A stretch of DNA of 37,079 bases from Bacillus benzoevorans. GTDB taxonomy: Bacteria; Bacillota; Bacilli; Bacillales; Cytobacillaceae. This document shows, piece by piece, positions 16,444 to 24,083 of this stretch. Below the pieces are notes generated by a model. The model was not told the origin of the DNA, did no database searches, and was given only the letters and a program-made list of their open reading frames with translations. Made by a program: the position numbers and the translations under genes. Every line of letters starts with the position of its first letter. Within the stretch, counting starts at the first letter, position 1. The stretch spans positions 1-37,079 of the forward strand of contig NZ_JACHGK010000030.1 of NCBI RefSeq assembly GCF_014207535.1, given 5' to 3'.

Positions 16444-17888
16444 TGAATACAGCCGTTATTTTACCATTAATCATCTTTTTATTCATCTTTTTTGTGATTG
16501 GATTTTGGGCGAACCGCTATATTCAATCGACCAATAGCTTTTTGCAGGAATACTTCCTTGGCGGGAGGGAGCTGGGCGGCTTTGTCCTTGCGATGACGAT
16601 GATCGCTACATATGGCAGTGCCTCAAGTTTTATTGGCGGTCCGGGTGTTGCTTATACAAAAGGGCTGGGCTGGGTGCTGCTCTCTATGGCCCAGCTGCCT
16701 GCAGGGTATTTTGTGTTAATGGCATTAGGGAAGAAGTTTGCCATTATTGCGAAAAAGAATAATTATGTCACGATCATTGATTTTCTGAAAGAGAGATATC
16801 AGAGCAATGCCATTGTTCTGCTGTCTGCATTAAGTATTATTATTTTTCTTTTTTCATCCATGACAGCTCAGTGGGTCGGGGGTGCAAGGCTGATTGAATC
16901 GCTGACAGGAATGAGTTATACGGTTTCGTTGTTTATCTTTGCTGTGTCGGTGCTGGTGTATGTCATTATCGGCGGTTTTCGTGCGGTTGCTTTATCAGAC
17001 ACGGTACAAGGGATGATTATGCTGATCGGAACGATTGTTTTGCTGATTGGAACCATTGTTGCCGGCGGAGGGATGACAAATATTATGTCAGAGCTGGCTG
17101 CTGATAATCCAAATTTTCTCTCCCCGTTCGGAGCAGAAAGAGATTTATCCCCTCTTTATGTATCCTCCTTCTGGATCCTGGTAGGTGTCGGAGTGGTCGG
17201 ACTTCCGCAAATAGCCGTCCGAGCGATGTCCTATAAAGATGCAAAAGCGATGCATCTTGCGATTATTATTGGGACGATTGTGATCGGCACGATTATGTTC
17301 GGCATGCACTTAATCGGAGTATTGGCACGTGCCGTGCTTCCTGGAATTGAAATTGGGGATAAGGTGATGCCGCTGCTTACGATGGAAGTATTGCCTTCCT
17401 TTTTTGCCGGACTGGTACTGGCAGCGCCGATGGCTGCGATTATGTCGACGGTAAATGCTCTCCTGATTCTCGTTAGTTCCACGATCGTGAAGGATGTATA
17501 TTTAAACTTTATCAAGCATGACGCATCAGAAGCTCATATAAAAAGGACGAGTCTTATGGTCACAACGATTATTGGGCTTGCAGTAGTGTTTTTTGCATTG
17601 AATCCGCCGGACTTATTAGTTTGGCTGAATCTATTTTCCTTTGGCGGCTTGGAGTCTGTCTTCATTTGGCCGATTATTTTCGGGCTCTATTGGAGTAAAG
17701 GAAATAAGTATGGGGCCATTATTTCCATGGTTGTCGGAATGAGCTCTTATATTCTCTTTGATCGCTTCTACCCCAATGCGTTTGGGCTGCACACCGTCGT
17801 GCTGCCGGTTCTATTATCACTAATATCATTTGTTTTAGGGAGTATGGCTATGCCAGAAGGACGAAGGAAAGAATTAGAGAGATCTTAA
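16443..17888 (+). CDS. panF: Sodium/pantothenate symporter
   Basis: The 481-residue protein is a sodium-solute symporter family member that matches E. coli PanF along its length. Shared blocks include EYFLGGRELGGFVLAMTMIA, YGSASSFIGGPGVAYTKGLG, QWVGGARLIESLTG, VGLPQIAVRAMSYKDAKA and LAAPMAAIMSTVNALLI. About 13 membrane helices are predicted. It imports pantothenate, the precursor of coenzyme A. The TAATG overlap couples it to yhdT. Its stop codon (17886-17888) touches the first DnaA-like box of the downstream cluster. The run of glycine-rich helices is normal for the family. Confidence 0.93.
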   Translation: MNTAVILPLIIFLFIFFVIGFWANRYIQSTNSFLQEYFLGGRELGGFVLAMTMIATYGSASSFIGGPGVAYTKGLGWVLLSMAQLPAGYFVLMALGKKFAIIAKKNNYVTIIDFLKERYQSNAIVLLSALSIIIFLFSSMTAQWVGGARLIESLTGMSYTVSLFIFAVSVLVYVIIGGFRAVALSDTVQGMIMLIGTIVLLIGTIVAGGGMTNIMSELAADNPNFLSPFGAERDLSPLYVSSFWILVGVGVVGLPQIAVRAMSYKDAKAMHLAIIIGTIVIGTIMFGMHLIGVLARAVLPGIEIGDKVMPLLTMEVLPSFFAGLVLAAPMAAIMSTVNALLILVSSTIVKDVYLNFIKHDASEAHIKRTSLMVTTIIGLAVVFFALNPPDLLVWLNLFSFGGLESVFIWPIIFGLYWSKGNKYGAIISMVVGMSSYILFDRFYPNAFGLHTVVLPVLLSLISFVLGSMAMPEGRRKELERS

Positions 17889-18079
17889 GTGGATAAAATT
17901 ATCCACAAAATAAATAGGAGTATATCAGCAATTCACAAGTTTATCCACATAATCCACAAAGAAAAGGTGAAAAATTTGTCGAATTACTCACAATAGGATC
18001 GATTTGAAAACATTGAAATAAAGACTATCCAGGAGCTTTATCCACATTATCAACAGACCTGTGAATAACTTGTGCACAA
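17888..18079. promoter_or_regulatory. DnaA-box cluster
   Basis: Within 192 bp there are four perfect TTATNCACA boxes: 17899-17907, 17941-17949 and 18038-18046 (plus strand), and 18060-18068 (minus strand). Near matches (8/9) are at 17888-17896 (minus), 17950-17958, 17984-17992, 18047-18055 and 18070-18078; a 7/9 match is at 17929-17937. Two pairs abut without a gap (17941-17958 and 18038-18055). The first two boxes form the palindrome GTGGATAA-AA-TTATCCAC. B. subtilis carries several DnaA-box clusters away from oriC that bind DnaA and restrain initiation; this looks like one. There is no dnaA or dnaN gene and no evident DnaA-trio element, so I do not call it an origin. Confidence 0.8.
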
Positions 18080-18090
18080 CTGTTAAAAGA

Positions 18091-18128
18091 TTAAGGGGCT
18101 GAAAGGATGTTCAGCCCCTTAACCTTTT
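18091..18128 (+). terminator. Terminator of yhdT-panF
   Basis: A perfect 12-bp stem TTAAGGGGCTGA/TCAGCCCCTTAA with an 8-base loop is followed by CCTTTTTT. The DnaA-box cluster lies between the panF stop and this hairpin, so it would be transcribed. In the minus direction the reverse stem is followed by TCTTTT and may also end the YfhD-like gene at 18178. Confidence 0.9.
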
Positions 18129-18177
18129 TTACCCCATTTATTCCAAGTGGGGGTTCACTATTATATTCTGGAAAATG

Positions 18178-18327
18178 CTAGGATTTGCTTTGTGCAGCTT
18201 GCACTCTCTGTTTTGCAGCCAGCGCCCGGGCTTGTGCTTGCAGATCATCTTGATCGGCAAGTTCTTGTGAAAACTCAACATCAAGACCCTTCGCCTTTAA
18301 TTTATGGTTTTTCTTTTTTACACCCAT
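18178..18327 (-). CDS. Short YfhD-like protein
   Basis: This 49-residue, highly charged protein (begins MGVKKKNHKLKAK) contains DVEFSQELADQDDLQAQARA, which resembles the C-terminal part of YfhD-family proteins. The N-terminal block (HKTRDRNK-LPQVPK) seen in the neighbouring yfhD is missing. A GGGGGAG ribosome binding site lies 8 bases before the ATG, so it is probably expressed. Family members are small Bacillaceae proteins without a proven function, often expressed in sporulation. It is 23 bases downstream of yfhD and probably cotranscribed. Confidence 0.75.
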   Translation of the reverse strand: MGVKKKNHKLKAKGLDVEFSQELADQDDLQAQARALAAKQRVQAAQSKS

Positions 18328-18350
18328 ATCATATGCTCCCCCTTTATGAA

Positions 18351-18539
18351 TTATTTGGACCTATTTTCTTGAACCCGTTGGTTCGCGGCGTTTGATAAGG
18401 CTCTTTCTTCCCTGTCAAGCTGGTTTTCCAGCTCAGCCGCATATTCTTCACTCATCTTATCGTATTTCATGTTTTTTGGAACCTGCGGAAGTGAGCCTTT
18501 ATTTCTGTCACGCGTTTTATGACCATGAGAACGACCCAT
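18351..18539 (-). CDS. yfhD: YfhD family small protein
   Basis: The 62-residue hydrophilic protein opens with GRSHGHKTRDRNKGSLPQVP, the signature of the YfhD family, and continues as a charged helix. There is no membrane segment. AAAGGGG lies about 10 bases before the ATG. The gene sits between yfhE (upstream, with a terminator between) and the shorter YfhD-like gene, as in the yfhD-yfhE pair of B. subtilis. Function unknown. Confidence 0.88.
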   Translation of the reverse strand: MGRSHGHKTRDRNKGSLPQVPKNMKYDKMSEEYAAELENQLDREERALSNAANQRVQENRSK

Positions 18540-18558
18540 TTGATTATTCCCCTTTCAA

Positions 18559-18596
18559 AAAATAAGGTATGGAGAAGCAACTCCATACCTTATTTT
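18559..18596 (-). terminator. Terminator of yfhE
   Basis: A perfect 16-bp stem (18559-18574 with 18581-18596, 6-base loop) ends in TTATTTT on the minus strand. It separates yfhE from yfhD, so yfhD needs its own promoter or read-through. Confidence 0.85.
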
Positions 18597-18622
18597 GTAC
18601 AAATGACATAAATATTTTCTTC

Positions 18623-18748
18623 TTATTTTTTTCCTTTTCTGTCTGTAAAGCCGCCGGCACGGTCGGCCATTTTGAAGTCACGATTATAGCTTACTGCCTG
18701 CATGCTGGATAGGGTTGTTTTAAATTTTTCAACTTTTTTCTTTGGCAT
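18623..18748 (-). CDS. yfhE: YfhE family small protein
   Basis: This 41-residue basic protein (MPKKKVEKFKTTLSSMQAVS..., ending RKGKK) matches the YfhE family, whose hallmark is LSSxQEVxYxxEFKxADRAGGF; here SSMQAVSYNRDFKMADRAGG is visible. AAAGGA lies about 9 bases before the ATG. It is divergent from recX, as in B. subtilis, where yfhE and recX lie close together. No function is established. Confidence 0.88.
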   Translation of the reverse strand: MPKKKVEKFKTTLSSMQAVSYNRDFKMADRAGGFTDRKGKK

Positions 18749-18897
18749 AGAGAACAATCCTTTCGTGAGTAAGTTTCTTCCTTATTTTTCCCTAATTGGG
18801 TGGAAACATACTTTGAAAAAACGCAACTGAAAATAAAAGTTATTCTTTCATTAAAATTAGAACGGTTTATGCTAAAGTAAGTAATGAGGTGGAAGGT

Positions 18898-19716
18898 ATG
18901 CGTACCATTACGAAAATCACAACGCAGAAAAAAAATACAGAACGTTACAATATATTTACGGATGAAGGCAGCGGGGAACAATACGCCTTCAGTGTTGACG
19001 CAGCAGTTCTTATCAAATTCGGCTTAAAAAAAGGACTGGATTTGGATGACTTTTTATATACTGAAATTTGTTACGAGGATGATATTCGCAAATCCTATAA
19101 TCTTGCTTTACAATATTTAGCCAGACGGATGAGATCAGAGTTAGAGGTAAGGAAGTATCTAATGGAGAAAAATGTAGATCCGCCCATTATACAAGAGGTT
19201 ATCCTGAAGCTGTATGATTATAAGTTTCTTGACGATGAACAATATGCATGTTCCTTTGTCAGGACACAAATGAAGACAACTGATAAGGGAGCGGTGCTGA
19301 TCCAACGGGAACTGAAAGATAGGGGGATTAGTACTGCCCTCATTGAAAAAGCGATGGTACTATATCCTTTTGCTGACCAATTGGAGACTGCGAAAAAACT
19401 TTGTGAGAAAATGGGCGGGCGTAATACGAAGGATTCGGAAAGGGTATTAAAGCAAAAGCTCGAACAAATGTTAATCAGGAAGGGCTTCGATTATGATGTC
19501 ATTTCTGAGGCAGTTTCTGAAGCCGCAGCAGGTATGAAGAATGATGAAATGGATGCACTAAAGTTTCAAGCGCAAAAGCTTCACAGGAAGTATGAGAATG
19601 AGACTGGATTTGAATATGAGCGAAAAATGAAGCAGGCCCTTTTTCGCAAAGGCTTTTCACTTGAACAAATTGAAAATTACCTAACTTCATTCAGCAGAAC
19701 TCCTCCCTTTCAATAA
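18898..19716 (+). CDS. recX: RecA regulator RecX
   Basis: The 272-residue protein is the long Bacillus form of RecX (formerly YfhG), which binds RecA filaments and modulates recombination and the SOS response. It is built from repeated three-helix motifs: SYNLALQYLARRMRSELEVRKYL, then LYDYKFLDDEQYACSFVRTQ, a third around RVLKQKLEQMLIRKGFDYDVI, and a fourth near the C-terminus. Cys residues are not conserved features. I chose the ATG at 18898, with GAGG 8 bases upstream, over an in-frame GTG at 18889 that overlaps that site. yfhH lies about 195 bases downstream. Confidence 0.92.
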   Translation: MRTITKITTQKKNTERYNIFTDEGSGEQYAFSVDAAVLIKFGLKKGLDLDDFLYTEICYEDDIRKSYNLALQYLARRMRSELEVRKYLMEKNVDPPIIQEVILKLYDYKFLDDEQYACSFVRTQMKTTDKGAVLIQRELKDRGISTALIEKAMVLYPFADQLETAKKLCEKMGGRNTKDSERVLKQKLEQMLIRKGFDYDVISEAVSEAAAGMKNDEMDALKFQAQKLHRKYENETGFEYERKMKQALFRKGFSLEQIENYLTSFSRTPPFQ

Positions 19717-19779
19717 TTGGAGGATGAATGTAAAAAGCTTTCTAAATTCAGTAAGGTTCAAACTATGCTGAATGAAGTT

Positions 19780-19869
19780 AAGCCTCCGGCGGATGCCTCG
19801 GATTTTTTAAAGGAAATTTTTCAAGCGGGCTTGAAAAAAATCCGGGCGCAAATTCGACGGGCGAATTTG
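19780..19869. repeat. Structured palindromic element between recX and yfhH
   Basis: Three consecutive foldable units are visible: a GCCTCCGGCGGATGCCTCGG segment followed by ATTTTTT, a hairpin GGAAATTTTTCAAG/CTTGAAAAAAATCC (about 19812-19843, imperfect) and a perfect hairpin CAAATTCG/CGAATTTG (19849-19869). The GC-rich start with T runs could end recX transcription. The layered palindromes look more like a dispersed intergenic repeat (REP/MITE-like) than a simple terminator, but only one copy is in the window. Confidence 0.5.
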
Positions 19870-19910
19870 ATATTATATGAATGAACTTTGGGGGAAGAAG
19901 GGAATCAATT

Positions 19911-20231
19911 ATGGAAAAAAGATACAGCGACATGTCTCATTACGAATTGCAGCAAGAGGTGGCACGGTTACATGAAAAGGCAAGAAAAGCAGAGCAAATG
20001 GGGATGGTCAATGAATTTGCCGTCTATGAAAGAAAAGCTGTACTGGCTAAAGCTTATCTGTTAAATCCGGATGATTTTTTGCCGGAAGAAATCTATGCGA
20101 TTGAGGGAGATCCGGGGGCATATTTTAAAATAACCTATTTAAACGGCGTATTCGCCTGGGGGCATAGATTGATTAATGGCAAGGATGAAGAAGCACTTCC
20201 GATTTCAATGTTAGTCAAACTAAAGGATTAG
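19911..20231 (+). CDS. yfhH: YfhH family protein (DUF1811)
   Basis: The 106-residue soluble protein is a clear YfhH: an N-terminal helical hairpin (RYSDMSHYELQQEVARLHEK, KARKAEQMGMVNEFAVYERK) and a C-terminal SH3-like beta domain with GAYFKITYLNGVFAWGHR. The ATG at 19911 follows AAGGG at 8 bases; an in-frame ATG at 19881 has no site. Function unknown. The order recX-yfhH-sspK is that of B. subtilis. Confidence 0.92.
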   Translation: MEKRYSDMSHYELQQEVARLHEKARKAEQMGMVNEFAVYERKAVLAKAYLLNPDDFLPEEIYAIEGDPGAYFKITYLNGVFAWGHRLINGKDEEALPISMLVKLKD

Positions 20232-20237
20232 ACCGTA

Positions 20238-20331
20238 ATAAAAGGGACATCTCCCGCGATACAAAAACCAGCCCAATCATTATTTAATGAAATCTGGTCA
20301 TCGTATTACGTGCGGGAGACAGCCCTTTATC
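20238..20331. terminator. Extended hairpin between yfhH and sspK
   Basis: Outer arms AAAGGGAC...CTCCCGC and GCGGGAGAC...AGCCCTTT pair with few mismatches, and inner CCAG/CTGG and ATAC/GTAT continue the fold. The loop is far longer than in an ordinary terminator. It lies between two convergent genes and probably ends both transcripts. Confidence 0.6.
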
Positions 20332-20356
20332 AGTTAGTTATGCGTCCTAAAACCGA

Positions 20357-20530
20357 TTATAGTAAATGAGAGATATCCACATCTCTATTACTGGAAGCCC
20401 GCATTCTTTCCTGCGGGTGGGTATTTATCGTACCATCAGCACGTTTGGATGCATATTCCGCTTTAGCGCGGGGTTCGCCTTCGAACTTGTTGTTATTCTG
20501 ATTCGGGAATCCATTTTGTTTATTACGCAT
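20357..20530 (-). CDS. sspK: Small acid-soluble spore protein K
   Basis: The 57-residue protein matches SspK, a minor SASP packed in the spore core: FPNQNNNKFEGEPRAKAEYA, SKRADGTINTHPQERMRAS. The C-terminus (SNRDVDISHLL) extends about seven residues beyond the 50-residue B. subtilis protein. AGGAGG precedes the ATG at normal spacing. SASP genes of this class are made in the forespore under sigma G; I did not find a convincing promoter. Confidence 0.93.
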   Translation of the reverse strand: MRNKQNGFPNQNNNKFEGEPRAKAEYASKRADGTINTHPQERMRASSNRDVDISHLL

Positions 20531-20660
20531 TTTGTGTTAAACCTCCTGGATTAGGGGTTGATCCGTGACCATTAAGAGCGGTGTCCTTGATGACCACGTA
20601 AAGATAGTATAGGTTCTTTTCTGTAGATATATGTTTGCCGGAGAGGATTAATATATGGAA

Positions 20661-20684
20661 AAAGCGATGCCGCGGCATCGCTTT
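20661..20684 (-). terminator. Terminator hairpin overlapping the yfhP stop
   Basis: A perfect 24-bp palindrome, AAAGCGATGCCG next to CGGCATCGCTTT, overlaps the yfhP stop codon (20683-20685). In the minus direction it is followed by TTCCATAT. The stop codon itself lies in the stem. Confidence 0.65.
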
Positions 20685-21660
20685 AGTTTGGAATAATCTC
20701 CAATTTTTTGCGTAATTTTTTTTCGCTGAAAATCCAGCCGGTATAGGAAGTCTTTATATTCAAATCCCGATCGAGCTGTACGACGGCTACAAATGGATAA
20801 TAATCCTTACTGCGATATCTCAAATCAATGAAACGGACTTCATAATAGTCGTCAAATTCATCCGCTTCCCATCGGTAAACAGGAGAGAAGGAAAGAAATG
20901 CCGCCAGGTTGGAGTCTTTTTTTGCTGCTTCAATGACTGGTGTCTGCGGAACTTCCACTCGGTTAAATTGGTCCAAAATCTCCACTTTTCTATTTAATGA
21001 ACGTCCGACAAAAAATTGATGTTTATTCATAACGGCTATTTTCCATTGATGGAATTTCAAGGTTGGGGAGATAATGATTTCGGTTGCATCAGGAATCATG
21101 ATTAACACCCGTCTGTATACAACTCGTCTCTCCATAAAACGGAAAATATAATATGCCACTAACACGGCGTAAATGGCAAGAAATGTGTAGCCCGGGTCTG
21201 CACCAATTGCCCAAAGAATCAGTCCGACAATATGCATGCCGAAAATGAAGGGATCAAATGTGTTAATAACCCCGAGTGCCAGCCATTTTGCTGAAAACGG
21301 CCGCAGCGCCTGGGTCCCGTAAGCATTAAAGATATCAACAAAAACATGAAGGAATACAGCCAAAAATGTCCAAAGCCATAAATGGAGGAAATTCACTTCC
21401 GGAAAGAATTGATGCATGAGTCCGGATATCAGCACAGGCCATAAAAGGACCGCTGGAATGGAATGGGTAATCCCCCGGTGATTTCGAATATAGACAGCGT
21501 TATTCTTTAATTTTAAAATCGTATCAATATCAGGGGCCTGTGAGCCAACCATGACGGAAATTAAGACGCAAGTTGCGGCTGAACTTTCAGAAAATGCCGG
21601 ATCAAGCGTAGCCAGTCCGCCTAAGGCTAAACCCATTACTACATGAGTGCCAGTATCCAC
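20683..21660 (-). CDS. yfhP: YfhP, membrane-bound metal-dependent hydrolase family (YdjM-like)
   Basis: The 325-residue protein (B. subtilis YfhP is 327) has four or five membrane helices in the first 190 residues and a soluble C-terminal half. The DUF457/YdjM hydrolase motifs are present: GSQAPDIDTI, NHRGITHS, HVFVDIFNAYGTQALRPFS and NTFDPFIF, supplying the His and Asp metal ligands. I chose GTG at 21660 because GGGAGG lies 8 bases upstream and homologues start DTGTH; an upstream extension to 21723 lacks such a site. I recall YfhP being described as a possible negative regulator of mutY-fabL-sspE expression in B. subtilis; mutY is the divergent neighbour here. Confidence 0.9.
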   Translation of the reverse strand: MDTGTHVVMGLALGGLATLDPAFSESSAATCVLISVMVGSQAPDIDTILKLKNNAVYIRNHRGITHSIPAVLLWPVLISGLMHQFFPEVNFLHLWLWTFLAVFLHVFVDIFNAYGTQALRPFSAKWLALGVINTFDPFIFGMHIVGLILWAIGADPGYTFLAIYAVLVAYYIFRFMERRVVYRRVLIMIPDATEIIISPTLKFHQWKIAVMNKHQFFVGRSLNRKVEILDQFNRVEVPQTPVIEAAKKDSNLAAFLSFSPVYRWEADEFDDYYEVRFIDLRYRSKDYYPFVAVVQLDRDLNIKTSYTGWIFSEKKLRKKLEIIPN

Positions 21661-21902
21661 GGATGGAACCTCCCTTATTAGGATTTTGCCAATGAATGAT
21701 GGAATTTCCTGTATAAAAAGCACTATATCTCATTACTATTAGTTTACCAAAAAAAGAAAACGGCCGCAGTGAAAATTGACCAGTTTTAGAAATATTTAAG
21801 CCGCTGTTTTCTTATTTATAATATATTGTTCACAATTTAAATATTCGTCATAATTATTATGTCTATTTTTAATAAAAAATTTAACTTATAAGAGGAGCAA
21901 AA

Positions 21903-22997
21903 GTGAAAAATAACAGCTTAAAGGGTTTGGAAACCATCGATATTGAAGGGTTTCGTGAAGATTTAATCAATTGGTTTAGTGAAGAAAAACGGGATTTACC
22001 GTGGCGTAAGGACCGTGATCCATACAAGATTTGGGTCTCTGAAATAATGCTGCAGCAGACGAGAGTGGATACCGTTATCCCATACTTTAATCGTTTCATC
22101 GAACAATTTCCGTCAGTCGAGGCACTTTCAACAGCTGACGAAGAGAGAATTTTAAAAGCCTGGGAAGGATTGGGTTACTATTCCAGAGCGCGTAATTTGC
22201 ATTCCGCCGTCAAGGAAGTGCATGAAAAATACGGAGGGAAGGTTCCTGATGAGCCAAAAGAGATTTCTGCATTAAAGGGAGTAGGACCGTATACTGCCGG
22301 GGCCATTTTAAGCATTGCCTATGGAAAACCTGAACCGGCAGTTGATGGCAATGTGATGCGTGTGCTGTCCCGGATATTGTCTATTTGGGATGACATAGCA
22401 AAGCCTTCATCAAGGAAGATTTTTGAGGAGGCGGTCAGGGTATTGATTTCCCATGATAATCCGTCCTATTTTAACCAGGCATTAATGGAGCTCGGTGCCA
22501 TCGTTTGCACACCGACGTCACCTTCCTGTTTATTATGTCCTGTCCGTGAACATTGCAGTGCATTTCATGAGGGCGTGCAAAATGAGCTGCCGGTAAAAAC
22601 AAAAAATAAAAAACAGCGTCCCATTTCTTTAGCAGCTGCTGTTCTCGTGGACGAAACGGGACGAACGCTTATTCATAAACGGTCTGAAAACGGTCTGCTT
22701 GCTAATTTATGGGAGTTTCCTAACATTGAGATCCATCTGCCGTATCGGACGGAGGGGGAACAATTAACAGACTTCCTGCAGCAGGAATATGGAGCTGCAA
22801 TCGAACTGGGTGATATGGCCGGAACCATTGAGCATGTTTTTTCCCATCTCATTTGGAATATTCATGTCTATAAGGGGAAAGTGGTATCAATTAAAGAAGA
22901 GCGGGAAGGACTTAAAATGGTATCGTCTGAGGAAATCGAAGCCTATCCTTTTCCGGTATCGCATCAGAAAATGATCAAACAGTTCTATAAGAAATAA
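21903..22997 (+). CDS. mutY: A/G-specific adenine DNA glycosylase
   Basis: MutY removes adenine mispaired with 8-oxoguanine. The 364-residue protein has catalytic Glu48 in SEIMLQQTRVD, the helix-hairpin-helix LKGVGPYTAGAIL (124-136), Asp148 in AVDGNVMRVLSRI, and the [4Fe-4S] cysteines C202, C209, C212 and C218 (spacing 6-2-5). A C-terminal NUDIX-like domain (from about 235) recognises oxoguanine. Translation starts at GTG after AGAGGAGC. It is divergent from yfhP and ends before a strong palindrome. All key residues are present. Confidence 0.96.
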   Translation: MKNNSLKGLETIDIEGFREDLINWFSEEKRDLPWRKDRDPYKIWVSEIMLQQTRVDTVIPYFNRFIEQFPSVEALSTADEERILKAWEGLGYYSRARNLHSAVKEVHEKYGGKVPDEPKEISALKGVGPYTAGAILSIAYGKPEPAVDGNVMRVLSRILSIWDDIAKPSSRKIFEEAVRVLISHDNPSYFNQALMELGAIVCTPTSPSCLLCPVREHCSAFHEGVQNELPVKTKNKKQRPISLAAAVLVDETGRTLIHKRSENGLLANLWEFPNIEIHLPYRTEGEQLTDFLQQEYGAAIELGDMAGTIEHVFSHLIWNIHVYKGKVVSIKEEREGLKMVSSEEIEAYPFPVSHQKMIKQFYKK

Positions 22998-23002
22998 ACA
23001 AA

Positions 23003-23033
23003 GCCAGGCACCGCTAAAGCGGTGCCTGGCACC
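23003..23033 (+). terminator. mutY terminator palindrome with GGTGCCTGGCACC
   Basis: GCCAGGCACCGC and GCGGTGCCTGGC pair perfectly over 12 bp around a TAAA loop, and the right side continues as GGTGCCTGGCACC before an A run. It can end mutY and, in reverse, the small minus-strand gene. The GGTGCCTGGCACC core is, from memory, a frequent repeated intergenic word in Bacillaceae genomes, so this is probably a dispersed repeat used as a terminator. Confidence 0.65.
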
Positions 23034-23074
23034 AAAAATGGACATTTGTCTTTTTCTACAGGACAGGAAATTGC

Positions 23075-23266
23075 TTAATGTACGCCGCTTCGCAGTCCCC
23101 CTCGTTTTTCTATTTCTGTGATGATTTCATTATGAAAGCTGCGGCCCTCGATATTTAAATAGTCCATAATTTGCTGTAGGGAGTAATGGAAAAAAGCCAA
23201 TTCATTATCCTGCCATTCTGTTTTCGACATCATAGAGAGTTCAGTCATATCTCTGCCGTCATACAT
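23075..23266 (-). CDS. Small conserved protein at the yfhS position
   Basis: This 63-residue protein (begins MYDGRDMTELSMMSK) is soluble and mostly helical, ending IITEIEKRGGLRSGVH. It occupies the mutY-sspE interval, where B. subtilis has yfhS and fabL; I cannot show that it is YfhS. I chose ATG at 23266, with GGGTAGGA just upstream; the frame runs to 23323 without a better site. Function unknown. fabL is absent from this interval. Confidence 0.65.
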   Translation of the reverse strand: MYDGRDMTELSMMSKTEWQDNELAFFHYSLQQIMDYLNIEGRSFHNEIITEIEKRGGLRSGVH

Positions 23267-23497
23267 ATGATTCCTACCCTTCACCTTAGTTTGTATTTCT
23301 TTCTTTATTGTTATTATCCTCATGGCCAGCTATTCATGAAAGCACAAATGAAAGAGAATTAGAAAAAGGTTTTAGTCAATGAAGCCCGCTATTTCTCTAT
23401 CAAGAGACTGGACAAATTTTTATACATTTAATATTTATTTTTTCAGCGGATATTCGCCTTCAAGTTGGTTAAATTAACTTTCGTGGAGGTGATAATC

Positions 23498-23779
23498 ATG
23501 GCAAGACAACCAAATCGCTCTCAATCTGGAACTAATATTCAGCAGGTGAGACAACAAAATGCAGCTTCTGCTTCCGGCGGTCAATTCGGTACAGAATTTG
23601 CCAGCGAAACAAACGCACAGGAAGTAAGACGCCAAAACGCGGCATCTGCTTCCGGTCAAGGTTCATTTGGAACTGAGTTTGCAAGTGAAACCGATGTTCA
23701 GGAAGTAAGACAACAAAACCAACAGGCTGAAGCTAATAAGGCGAAAAACTCCGGCCAATTTGGTGGACAAGGTTATTAA
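23498..23779 (+). CDS. sspE: Gamma-type small acid-soluble spore protein
   Basis: The 93-residue, Gln/Asn/Ala/Gly-rich protein has two near-identical repeats (QFGTEFASETNAQEVRRQNA and SFGTEFASETDVQEVRQQN), the mark of gamma-type SASP. FASE/TEFASE are GPR protease cleavage sites. Gamma-SASP is an amino acid store degraded in germination and does not bind DNA. GGAGGTG precedes the ATG at 23498. Sigma G control is known for the family; the promoter could not be placed with confidence. Confidence 0.95.
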   Translation: MARQPNRSQSGTNIQQVRQQNAASASGGQFGTEFASETNAQEVRRQNAASASGQGSFGTEFASETDVQEVRQQNQQAEANKAKNSGQFGGQGY

Positions 23780-23790
23780 TTAAATAAGAG

Positions 23791-23855
23791 GAAGGGCTGT
23801 TTTTAAAGGATGTCTGCATAATGCATTGACACTATTCTTTATGACAGCCCTTTCT
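23791..23855 (+). terminator. Terminator of sspE
   Basis: AAGGGCTGT (23792-23800) pairs with ACAGCCCTT (23844-23852), followed by TCTTTT. The 43-base interior contains a further small palindrome around ATGCAT. The long loop is unusual for a terminator. Confidence 0.65.
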
Positions 23856-24083
23856 TTTGCCTATTTCTATCATCCACGTTAAAGGCTTTATTTCTCCCCA
23901 TTCAATTTTTACTAATGATGACGGAAGAAACGTCACACTCAAAATAGACTCTCATTTCGACAAAAAAATTCACTATTTTACAAAAGTTTTCAAAGGAATG
24001 ATAGAAGAAGTGCCGAATATCTAATAGGAAAGCACCTAAAGCTGAAGCTTAGCAGAAGGAATTTATTTAGGCGGGTGGTAAGG

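Noticed and set aside
17888..18079. Chromosomal or plasmid replication origin
   Set aside because: DnaA boxes are dense, but there is no dnaA, dnaN or rep gene, no clear DNA-unwinding element and no DnaA-trio, so only a DnaA-box cluster is called.
20641..20694. Thirteen-codon plus-strand frame with GGAGAGG before it
   Set aside because: It coincides with the yfhP terminator palindrome and stop codon; the ribosome site is probably coincidental.
23400..23497. Sigma G promoter for sspE
   Set aside because: A CATTTAA -10-like word has only a 4/6 -35 partner; the expected promoter is likely but not placeable.
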